NCBI RefSeq assembly: GCF_021341665.1
Contig: NZ_JAJTTH010000001.1
Coordinates: forward strand, 1,010,525-1,074,524
Direction: 5' to 3'
DNA: 64,000 nt
Origin: Pseudomonas sp. Au-Pse12
GTDB lineage: Bacteria > Pseudomonadota > Gammaproteobacteria > Pseudomonadales > Pseudomonadaceae
Positions within the stretch are counted from its first letter, which is position 1. The number at the start of each line of letters is the position of its first letter. The translations under genes were made by a program, and so were the position numbers. Below are positions 19,486-26,218 of the stretch, piece after piece. The notes under the pieces were generated by a model. The model saw only the letters and a list, made by a program, of their open reading frames with translations, searched no databases and was not told where the DNA came from.

Positions 19486-20649
19486 TTACAACGGACGCCC
19501 AATAGCGTTGCAGACTGCGCTGTGGCCAATGCTCAGGCCGCTGGTGACGGTCAGGAAACTCTGCCGCACTGCGGTTTTCCAGGCCGCGGGCAGCGGTACT
19601 AGACGGTTCTGGCGAATGGCGTTGTCGTTGTTCGCCAAGGCACCGTAATGCCGGGTAAAGAACCCACGTACCTGCGCCGTCTGCTCGGCATCGGCATAGC
19701 ATTGGCTGAAGATCAGATTGGTGTAGCCAAGGATCGGATAGCCCGAGTTGGGGTAGTAGAACTGGCTCGGATCGTTAACGTCCGGCTGGGTGGTGAAGAC
19801 CGGAACCCAGGCATTGGTGTCGGCCCTGCGAGACACGCTGGGCACCGGAATCGACGCGACCGCCGCGGCAATGTTATCCGGAGTGGGCGCCAGACCGCCG
19901 ACCCTGGCCACCCGGGTCGCGTCGCTCAGCCCTTCCAGGGTGCTCGCGGCATAGGTCGGTGCCATGAAGGTAATGGTGCCGTCCCGGGCATTCAGCACCT
20001 GCATGATATCGGCGCTGGAGTTCGCCGCTACGGCGCCTTCAGGCAGCCCGCCGCTATAGCTCTGAGCAAAAACGGTGGTCACCGAGAACGTGCCGGTCTC
20101 ACTGCACTTGCCGTGCAGAAAACGCGTGAGCAACTCGGTCATCGCACTGCTCCCTGTCGGGTACACCAGAGTAATGGGCCCGACTTGCCCGGAGCCGACA
20201 ATCTGCCCCCAGTTGACGATGCGCCCCGAGAAGATCCCGCACAACTGGCTGATATTCAGATCGATTGCGCCGGCACCCGCCTTGTTAAAGGGAATGGCCA
20301 CCGTAGTGGCCGCGGACGGCACCTGAATCAGCGGCCCCCAGGCGCTGCCATGCTCGTACTGGTACTGCGCCAGCTGGCTGTTGCTCAGCTTCGACTCAGT
20401 GGCCGCCCAGTGCACGTTCTTGCTGGTGTTGCCATACACCAGCCGGCTGTAGTCGTTATTCAGAAAGGCGGCCTTGTCAGCCCCCTGGTCGACACCGATA
20501 TAAGGGGCAAAACCCGCCGTCAGCACACCCGCCGTCTGGTACAGCGGCAGTACTGCGGTCGAGCCGCCACCGTTGACCTGCGCCTGTGCCTGCGACACGC
20601 ACAGGGCGCCGCATAACATTGAAGCCATCCACCAACGAATATTGAGCAT
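19486..20649 (-). CDS. DING/PstS-like secreted phosphate-binding or phosphatase-family protein, copy 1
   Basis: Encodes 387 residues with a signal peptide (MLNIRWWMASMLCGALCVSQAQA). AAGGAGT lies about 7 nt before the ATG. The mature start reads QVNGGGSTAVLPLYQTAGVL, a variant of the canonical DINGGG family N-terminus. The body carries periplasmic phosphate-binding features typical of DING proteins (GFAPYIGV, NNDYSR, GPLIQVPSAATTVAIPFNKAG, YPTGSSAMTELLTRFL). In P. aeruginosa a DING alkaline phosphatase (LapA) is a substrate of the Hxc type II system under phosphate limitation, and the neighbouring hxc genes support the same role here. It is about half identical by eye to the next gene, so the pair arose by duplication. 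Phosphatase activity is inferred, not shown. Confidence 0.85.
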   Translation of the reverse strand: MLNIRWWMASMLCGALCVSQAQAQVNGGGSTAVLPLYQTAGVLTAGFAPYIGVDQGADKAAFLNNDYSRLVYGNTSKNVHWAATESKLSNSQLAQYQYEHGSAWGPLIQVPSAATTVAIPFNKAGAGAIDLNISQLCGIFSGRIVNWGQIVGSGQVGPITLVYPTGSSAMTELLTRFLHGKCSETGTFSVTTVFAQSYSGGLPEGAVAANSSADIMQVLNARDGTITFMAPTYAASTLEGLSDATRVARVGGLAPTPDNIAAAVASIPVPSVSRRADTNAWVPVFTTQPDVNDPSQFYYPNSGYPILGYTNLIFSQCYADAEQTAQVRGFFTRHYGALANNDNAIRQNRLVPLPAAWKTAVRQSFLTVTSGLSIGHSAVCNAIGRPL

Positions 20650-20726
20650 GACAAGACTCCTTTCCGATCAGGTTCGGGTAGGGCCTTCCGGCTAGCGCAT
20701 GCACTGTCGGAGCAGGCCCTGAATGC

Positions 20727-20758
20727 AAAAATCAGCAACGGTCGAAACCGTTGCTGAT
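20727..20758 (-). terminator. Rho-independent terminator after the second DING gene
   Basis: On the minus strand a perfect 12-bp stem (ATCAGCAACGGT / ACCGTTGCTGAT) with the loop TTCG is followed by a T run. It lies about 30 bp beyond the stop of the gene at 20788-21972. It should separate the two DING genes into different transcripts, at least in part. Confidence 0.92.
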
Positions 20759-20787
20759 CCGGGTGTTGCAGGTATCGGACGCGAGAA

Positions 20788-21972
20788 TTACAGCGGACGG
20801 CCGATGGCGTTGCAGACGCTGGTGTTACCGATGCTCAGGCCGCTGGAAGCAGTAACGAACGAGTCACGTACTGCGGTTTTCCAGGCAGCTGGCAGCGGCA
20901 CGAAGCGGTTGTTGTTGATGGCGGTGTCGTTGTTCGCCAGAGCACCGTAGTGACGGCTGAAGAAAGCCCGTACTTGCGAAGTCTGGGTGGCATCGGCGTA
21001 GCACTGGCTGAAGATCAGGTTGGTGAAGCCGAGGATCGGGTAACCGCTGGTTGGGTACAGGCGCAGGCTCTTGTCACCTGGGTTGGCGTCGATGTTGGCC
21101 TGGGAAGTGAAGACTGGAACCCACAGGTTCTGGTCGGCACGCACAGCGGCATCAGGCACGGCAACGGAGCCGATAGCCGAGGAAACGTTGGCCGGAGCTG
21201 GCGAAACACCAGCAACCTTGGCCACCTTGGTCGCGTCATCCAGGCCGGCCAGGGTTGGTGCAGCGTAGTCCGGGCTCATGTAGGTGATGCGACCGTCGCC
21301 AGCGTTCAGCGCGTCCATCACGCCTTGGCTGGTCACAGCGGCCACGGCACCGGCAGGCAGACCGCCTTGGTAGCTGGAGGCGAAGTTGGTGGTGACGGCG
21401 AAGGTACCCTTAGGCTCAGTGGTGCACTTGGCGTTCAGGAAGCGGGTGAACAGCTCGGTGGTGCCGCTGCTTTCGTTGCGGTAAACCACGGTGATGGTGC
21501 CGGTACGGCCCGAACCTGCAATCTGGCTCCAGTCGTTCACACGGCCCGAGAACACGCCGCACAGGTCGTTGACGCTCAGGTCAACGGCAGCGGTGCCAGC
21601 CTTGTTGAACGGAACGGCAACCGAAGTGGCCACCGAAGGCACCTGGATCAGTGGACCCCAGGTAGCGTTGCGAGCAGTGGCGTAGTTGCTCAGCTCGGTG
21701 GTGCTGAGCTTGGAGTCGCTACCGGCCCAGTGCACGTTCTTGCCGGTGGTGCCGGCCACGAACTTGGTGTAGTCGTTGTTCAGGAAGGCCGCCTTGCCGT
21801 TGCCGCTGCCTACGCCGATGTAGGGAGCGAAGCCGGCGGTGAGTACGCCGGAAGTCTGGTACAGCGGTTGTGGCAGGGTGGCGCCACCGCCGTTGATATC
21901 AGCCATTGCCGCCTGTGCCACGCACAGGGCAGCCAGGGTCAGGGATGCCGCGAGAACATTGCGCTTAAACAT
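20788..21972 (-). CDS. DING-family secreted protein, copy 2 (canonical DINGGG N-terminus)
   Basis: Encodes 394 residues from the ATG at 21972, which has AAGGAGA about 6 nt upstream. The frame is open further upstream, but without a ribosome site. After a signal peptide ending AAMA, the mature protein begins DINGGGATLPQPLYQTSGVL, the signature that gave DING proteins their name. The fold is that of high-affinity phosphate-binding PstS-like proteins: GGGATLP..LY, IPFNKAGTAAVDLS, RNESSGTTELFTRF. It ends VCNAIGRPL like copy 1. Known relatives bind phosphate and some hydrolyse phosphate esters outside the cell. It is probably exported by the adjacent Hxc system. Its own terminator and a long upstream region with a Pho-box-like site suggest an independent, phosphate-controlled transcript. 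Confidence 0.9.
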   Translation of the reverse strand: MFKRNVLAASLTLAALCVAQAAMADINGGGATLPQPLYQTSGVLTAGFAPYIGVGSGNGKAAFLNNDYTKFVAGTTGKNVHWAGSDSKLSTTELSNYATARNATWGPLIQVPSVATSVAVPFNKAGTAAVDLSVNDLCGVFSGRVNDWSQIAGSGRTGTITVVYRNESSGTTELFTRFLNAKCTTEPKGTFAVTTNFASSYQGGLPAGAVAAVTSQGVMDALNAGDGRITYMSPDYAAPTLAGLDDATKVAKVAGVSPAPANVSSAIGSVAVPDAAVRADQNLWVPVFTSQANIDANPGDKSLRLYPTSGYPILGFTNLIFSQCYADATQTSQVRAFFSRHYGALANNDTAINNNRFVPLPAAWKTAVRDSFVTASSGLSIGNTSVCNAIGRPL

Positions 21973-22104
21973 GAAGAATCTCCTTTCGTCGTGTTCGTAC
22001 GTTGGGTGAATAGCTCTTGCATGACGCCATGGCACTCGGGCCAGAAGCCTTGATCCAGAGGGCTTGATGGGTGAGGCCATGGGGAGAGAAGTTCGCAGCT
22101 TCCG

Positions 22105-22122
22105 GTGACAGATAAAGGAAAA
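22105..22122 (-). promoter_or_regulatory. Candidate Pho box upstream of the DING gene
   Basis: Read on the minus strand, the site is TTTTCCTTTATCTGTCAC, compared with the classical PhoB consensus of two CTGTCA(T/C) heptamers separated by a 4-bp AT-rich spacer. The downstream half is perfect and the upstream half matches 4 of 7. It lies 133 bp before the start codon, a workable promoter distance. Regulation by phosphate is expected for this locus from P. aeruginosa, but this site is only a sequence match. Confidence 0.35.
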
Positions 22123-22483
22123 AACCTCGGGAGAAACCCACTGTTTTTTGCAAAAGATTCTCGGGTGTTTGCACAGGCTTTCCGGCCCTTTGCGCGCCAG
22201 GTGACAGCGAGGTTGCCAAGGTTTGGCGCGGCTCCGGGCTGCAGCCGTTGCCAGCTCTGGAGGCCACTGCGCCACATGACAGAACGAGGAACCCGAGGAC
22301 GTTGGCCTACCGGGTCGGGAGCACGGCCTGCCGCGCGGACGGTGGCGAAAGCAAAAATCGGCTGGCGTGGTGTGTCTGAAAGAATTCAGGGTCCGCCGAT
22401 ACGATAGGGGCCTTATGGGCTCAAGGAGTACGCAGCAGCAATCGGGCTCACTGCCTTCAATCCCACAGCAGGCTGGCTCAATT

Positions 22484-22540
22484 TGTGGCGAGGGAGCTTG
22501 CTCCCGTTCGATTGCGCAGCAATCGCAAAAACCTGCCGGC
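22484..22540. repeat. Pseudomonas REP palindrome
   Basis: TGTGGCGAGGGAGCTTGCTC followed by CCGTT is the familiar fluorescens-group REP. It folds on GGGAGCTTGCTCCC and is followed by a second small palindrome, GATTGCGCAGCAATC. It lies just downstream of the hxcS stop. Confidence 0.8.
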
Positions 22541-22570
22541 ACGGGATGCCTGAAAGATCACGGTCGCGGC

Positions 22571-23782
22571 TCAGGTCACCAGCTGGTTGATCTCGATGAT
22601 CGGCAGCAGCACCGCCATGACGATCACCAGCACCACCGCGCCCATGACCACGATCATCAAGGGCTCGAGCAAGGCGGTCATGCCCATGGCCCGGCGTTCG
22701 ATATCCCGCGACAGGGTCTGCGCCGCCCGTTCCAGCATCGGCGGCAAGGCACCGGTCTTTTCGCCGCTGGCGATCAGGTGGATCAGCACCGGCGGGAAGA
22801 CTTTCTCCACCCGCAGCGCCGCCGCCAGGTTGGCGCCCTCGCGCACCTTGGCCGTGGCCTCGCTGACGCTCAGGCTCAGGCGGTCGTTGGACAGGGTCTG
22901 GCGCGCTGCCTCCAGGGCCCGCAGCAGTGGCACCCCGGCGCTGCCGAGAATCGCCAGGGTCGAGGCGAAACGCGCAGTGTTCAACCCCAGGACAAAACGC
23001 CCGATCAGCGGCAGGCGCAGGATCCGGCTGTGCCAGTTCAGCCGCGCCCGGGGGTTGCGCAGGTACAGCCGCCAGCCCCAGAACCCGGCCACCATGGCGG
23101 CAAAGCACAGGCCGCCCCAGGCGCGGACGAAGTCACTGGCATTGAGCATCGCCAGGGTCAGCCCCGGCAGGTCCTGGCGCGCCTGGGAAAAGGCGCTGAC
23201 CACCTGGGGCACCACGTAGCTGAGCAGGAAGATCACGATGCCGATGGACACCAGCCCCACCACACCGGGGTAGATGAAGGCGGTGAGGATCTTGCCGCGC
23301 AGGCCGTTGCGCTCTTCGATGTAGTCCGCCAGCCGCTCCATGACCTGGGCCAGATCGCCGGACTCCTCGCCCGCGGCGATCAGCGCCCGGTAGATCTCCG
23401 GAAAATCCCGCGGTCGCGCCGCCAGCGCTTCGGCCAGGCGCATGCCGCTGCGCACATCGCTGCGCACCGCGCTCAGGGTCTGGGCGATGTGCTTGCGCTC
23501 GGCCTGCTCCACCGTGGCGCTGAGCGCCGCCTCCAGCGGCAGGCTGGCGCCCAGCAGGCTGGCCAACTGGCGGGTGGCCCAGGCCAGGTCGTTGTCCGAG
23601 AGCCTGGCGCTGAACAGCCCCCCTGCTCCACTGGCGGCGCCGTTGCTGTCCAGTTGCACCTGCAAGGCGGTCAGGCCGCGGCTGCGCAGGCTGGCGAAGG
23701 CCGCGCCCTGGCTGTCGGCTTCCAGGTGCCCGGATTCGATCTTGCCGAGGGCGTCGGCGGCTTCATAGCGATAGCGATTCAT
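22571..23782 (-). CDS. hxcS: Type II secretion inner-membrane platform protein GspF (HxcS)
   Basis: Encodes 403 residues. It belongs to the GspF/PilC family, with two repeated T2SSF domains (about 70-190 and 270-395) and three membrane segments (IYPGVVGLVSIGIVIFLLSY, WGGLCFAAMVAGFWGWRLYL, and the C-terminal LIVVMGAVVLVIVMAVLLPI). The conserved stretch AGEESGDLAQVMERLADY is repeated in variant form as ASGEKTGALPPMLERAAQ. The protein contacts the GspE ATPase and the GspL/M platform to drive pseudopilus assembly. The start codon overlaps the stop of hxcR by 1 nt (TGATG), so the two are translationally coupled. It is the last gene of the hxc block. The Hxc rather than Xcp assignment rests on the neighbouring DING, pdtA and vre genes. 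Confidence 0.93.
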   Translation of the reverse strand: MNRYRYEAADALGKIESGHLEADSQGAAFASLRSRGLTALQVQLDSNGAASGAGGLFSARLSDNDLAWATRQLASLLGASLPLEAALSATVEQAERKHIAQTLSAVRSDVRSGMRLAEALAARPRDFPEIYRALIAAGEESGDLAQVMERLADYIEERNGLRGKILTAFIYPGVVGLVSIGIVIFLLSYVVPQVVSAFSQARQDLPGLTLAMLNASDFVRAWGGLCFAAMVAGFWGWRLYLRNPRARLNWHSRILRLPLIGRFVLGLNTARFASTLAILGSAGVPLLRALEAARQTLSNDRLSLSVSEATAKVREGANLAAALRVEKVFPPVLIHLIASGEKTGALPPMLERAAQTLSRDIERRAMGMTALLEPLMIVVMGAVVLVIVMAVLLPIIEINQLVT

Positions 23783-25212
23783 CAGGCGTCCCGTGTCACT
23801 CGTAGGATTTCTTCCGGCGCCGTGGCGCCGCTGCGTACCCAGCGCTCACCGTCCTCGCGCATGCTGAACATCCCGGCCCTGCGCGCGGCGGCGCGCAGGG
23901 CCTGCTCCCCGGCGCCCTGGTGGATCAGGCTGCGCACGTCGTCATCGATGCAGAACAGCTCATGGATCCCGGTCCGCCCGCTGTAGCCGATGTGGTTGCA
24001 GGCCGGGCAACCCACCGGGCGCCAGGTGCCGGGGTTGGCCGGATCCGGCTCCTTGCACTGGTTGCACAGGCGCCGCACCAGGCGCTGGGCCAGTACCCCG
24101 AGCATCGACGAAGCCAGCAGGAACGGCTCCACGCCCATGTCGATCAGGCGGTTGACCGCCGACACCGCGTCGTTGGTGTGCAGGGTCGCCAGCACCAGGT
24201 GCCCGGTGAGCGAGGCCTGGACCGCGATCCGCGCAGTCTCCAGATCGCGGATCTCGCCGATCATGATGATGTCCGGGTCCTGGCGCAGAATGGCCCGCAG
24301 GGCCAGGGCGAAGGTCATGTCGATCTTGGCGTTGACCTGGATCTGGCTGATGCCCGGCAAGTCGTATTCCACCGGGTCCTCGACGGTGAGGATATTGCTG
24401 GTGCTGGCATCCAGCCGGGCCAGCGCCGCGTAGAGGCTGGTGGTCTTGCCGCTGCCGGTGGGCCCGGTGACCAGGACGATGCCGTGGGGCTGGCGGATCA
24501 GGGTATCCAGGCGCGCCAGCAGGTCCGGGTCCATGCCCAGGGTTTCCAGCTGCAGGCGCCCGGCCTGCTTGTCCAGCAGGCGCATCACCACCCGTTCGCC
24601 ATGCCCGGTGGGCACCGTGGACACCCGAATATCGATGGGCCGCCCGGCCACTCGCAGGGCGATGCGGCCGTCCTGGGGCAGGCGTTTTTCGGCGATATCC
24701 AGCTGGGCCATGATCTTGATCCGCGACACCAGCGCGCCGTGCAGCGCCTTGCGGGGCGAGACCACGTCGCGCAGGGTGCCGTCGACCCGGTAGCGCACCA
24801 CCGAGTGAGTCTCGAACGGTTCGATATGGATATCGCTGGCCTCGTCCCGCGCGGCCTGGGTGAGCAAGGCGTTGATCATGCGGATCACCGGGGCGCCGTC
24901 CTGGGTGTCCAGCAGGTCGGTGATTTCCGGCATGTCCTGCATCAGGCGGTCCAGGTCCACCTCGTTCTCCGCAGCGCCGACCACCGCCGCGGCGCTGCCG
25001 GTGTCGGCGTAGGCGGTGGCCAAGAGCCCGTCGAGTTCCTCGTCGCGGATGCGTTCCAGGCGGGCGGGACCGAACTGGCGGCGGGCTTCGCCGATGGACC
25101 AGCCGGGGGTCGAGGGGCAGACCAGCAAGGTGGCGCCCTCCTCGCTGTGGCGCAGGAGAATGCGGTGGGATTTGGCCCAGGCGTAGGGGAGTTGGGGGGA
25201 CTGGGGGGGCAT
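23782..25212 (-). CDS. hxcR: Type II secretion ATPase GspE (HxcR)
   Basis: Encodes 476 residues. AGGAG lies 9 nt before the ATG at 25212. This is the cytoplasmic hexameric ATPase that powers pseudopilus extension. An N-terminal GspE_N domain (to about 150) is followed by the ATPase core with Walker [11 protein letters not shown] (near residue 250), the Asp box [10 protein letters not shown], Walker B MIGEIRD, the His box LATLHTND and the tetracysteine zinc motif CNQCK...CPAC. All catalytic elements are intact. The protein is slightly shorter at the N-terminus than many GspE proteins, as is common for Hxc. A repeat block of about 1 kb separates it from hxcQ, the gene expected directly upstream in the operon. 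It may therefore rely on read-through or a separate promoter. Confidence 0.93.
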   Translation of the reverse strand: MPPQSPQLPYAWAKSHRILLRHSEEGATLLVCPSTPGWSIGEARRQFGPARLERIRDEELDGLLATAYADTGSAAAVVGAAENEVDLDRLMQDMPEITDLLDTQDGAPVIRMINALLTQAARDEASDIHIEPFETHSVVRYRVDGTLRDVVSPRKALHGALVSRIKIMAQLDIAEKRLPQDGRIALRVAGRPIDIRVSTVPTGHGERVVMRLLDKQAGRLQLETLGMDPDLLARLDTLIRQPHGIVLVTGPTGSGKTTSLYAALARLDASTSNILTVEDPVEYDLPGISQIQVNAKIDMTFALALRAILRQDPDIIMIGEIRDLETARIAVQASLTGHLVLATLHTNDAVSAVNRLIDMGVEPFLLASSMLGVLAQRLVRRLCNQCKEPDPANPGTWRPVGCPACNHIGYSGRTGIHELFCIDDDVRSLIHQGAGEQALRAAARRAGMFSMREDGERWVRSGATAPEEILRVTRDA

Positions 25213-25230
25213 TGTTTGGGGCTCCTGATT

Positions 25231-25294
25231 GGGGGTACATATCCGTTGCTGCGGTTACGGCGGCTGGCGGTTTCGCCTTTACGGCGAGTGGGAC
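25231..25294 (+). repeat. Duplicated head of the GGGGTACATATCCG element
   Basis: A 64-bp partial copy immediately precedes the full element in direct orientation. It carries the hairpin CGCC-TTTAC-GGCG (25274-25286), whereas the full copy has CGCT-CTTAC-AGCG at the same place, a paired C:G to T:A change. Confidence 0.85.
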
Positions 25295-25601
25295 GGGGTA
25301 CATATCCGTTGCTGCGGTTACGGCCACTTAGGGTTTCGCTCTTACAGCGACTCACTTTGGAAAAGCCGGAATGCCGGCCCAGCCCAAAGTAAGCAAAAGG
25401 CTCCTGCCCCTCCACTCGGTGCCTCGCCTAGGCTCGGCATGCCCTCACTCCGGCATTGATCCGTGGGCCGCCGCCACCGGCCGTCCCTGGCCGGATGGCG
25501 GCTAACCCGGCGTCCTGCCGGGTTACCCACGGCTCAATGCCTGCGTTCGGCCATCGTGTCTAAGGGGGCAGGAAGATCAAAAGCCAGATCAAGATCAACA
25601 T
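25295..25601 (+). repeat. Structured dispersed element, full copy (plus orientation)
   Basis: Starts GGGGTACATATCCGTTGCTG and ends in AGATCAA/AAGCC-type short repeats. In order it holds these hairpins: CGCT/AGCG (25337-25349); ACTTTGG/CCAAAGT (25354-25390) enclosing an extra GCCGG/CCGGC; GCCT/AGGC (25421-25433); GCCGCCA-CCGGCC / GGCCGG-A-TGGCGGC (about 25470-25502); and TAACCCGGC/GCCGGGTTA (25503-25525). Short frames inside it are not convincing genes. The family recurs in Pseudomonas chromosomes to my memory; its function is unknown to me. Confidence 0.85.
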
Positions 25602-25681
25602 CTGACGGCGGCCTGCCGGCCGGCCTTGTTCTTTTCCTGTTGCCCCTTTTTCACTGCCCTCTTCACGATGAATGAGGCCCC

Positions 25682-25829
25682 TGTAGCCGCTGCCGCAGGC
25701 TGCGAACGCTCTGGGCGGCACTCCGTCGCAGGAGACGCTAAACCTGCCTCCCCAATGTTCCTGACACTCCGCGCCGCCTGGTTTTGCGAGCGCTAGCGCT
25801 CGTTCGCAGCCTGCGGCAGCGGCTACAAG
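25682..25829. repeat. REPIN-like inverted pair between the two structured elements
   Basis: GTAGCCGCTGCCGCAGGCTG at the left and its inverse ending in GCGGCTACA at the right enclose about 95 bp, in which GAGCGCTAGCGCTC forms an extra palindrome. The ends match the arrays at 33979-34123 and 45527-46070. Confidence 0.85.
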
Positions 25830-25843
25830 GTACCGGCCTGCAC

Positions 25844-25912
25844 ACTTTGGCTTTGGCTTTGGCTTTGGCTCTGGCTTTGCTTTGGCTTTTGATCTTGATC
25901 TTGATCTTGATC
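25844..25912. repeat. Hexanucleotide microsatellite (CTTTGG and ATCTTG units)
   Basis: A run of CTTTGG with CTCTGG and CTTTG variants is followed by ATCTTG repeats. It forms the variable end of the inverted structured element. The plus copy has only a short version (25573-25601). Confidence 0.9.
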
Positions 25913-26174
25913 TACCTGCCCCTTCCCAGCAGGCCGAGCGCAGGCGTTGCGTAGGGGGCAGCTCGGCATGGATGCCGAGCTAGCCGCCATCAGGCCAGGG
26001 ATGGCCTGTGGCGGCGGGCCCCCGGAGCAATGCCGAAGCTCGGGCACCCCGAGCCCCAGCGAGGGGCCGTATGGAGGGGCAAGACTTTTTGGTTCCTTTT
26101 GTGTCGTTTGACAAAAGGGACTCGCTGTAAGAGCGAAACCATAAGCCGCCGTTACCGCAGCAACGGATATGTAC
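25844..26174 (-). repeat. Structured dispersed element, inverted diverged copy with terminal VNTR
   Basis: Read on the minus strand it begins GTACATATCCGTTGCTGCGG at 26174 and follows the same hairpin order as the copy at 25295. The stem sequences differ: CCTTTTGT/ACAAAAGG (26095-26118), CCCC/GGGG (26054-26066), CAGGCC/GGCCTG, and AGCTCGGCAT/ATGCCGAGCT (25960-25981). It ends in four AGATCA-type units and about eight AAAGCC-type units (25844-25912). Together with the plus copy it flanks a REPIN between hxcR and hxcQ. Confidence 0.8.
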
Positions 26175-26218
26175 ACCGTCAACCTCGCCACACCTGCAAT
26201 GAAGAATCAGCCCCCCGT

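Larger units (their letters stand above)
21973..22570. other. Long intergenic region upstream of the second DING gene
   Basis: About 600 bp between the hxcS stop and the DING gene start. It holds three PhoB half-site-like heptamers on the minus strand (22105-22111, 22201-22207, 22276-22282), of which the first has a plausible second half. A REP palindrome lies at 22484-22540. Open frames that run through it have no ribosome sites and look spurious. Confidence 0.5.

Noticed and set aside
22013..22542. Upstream extension of the second DING gene to 584 codons
   Set aside because: It would place about 190 residues before a perfect signal peptide that has its own AAGGAGA; it also crosses the REP.
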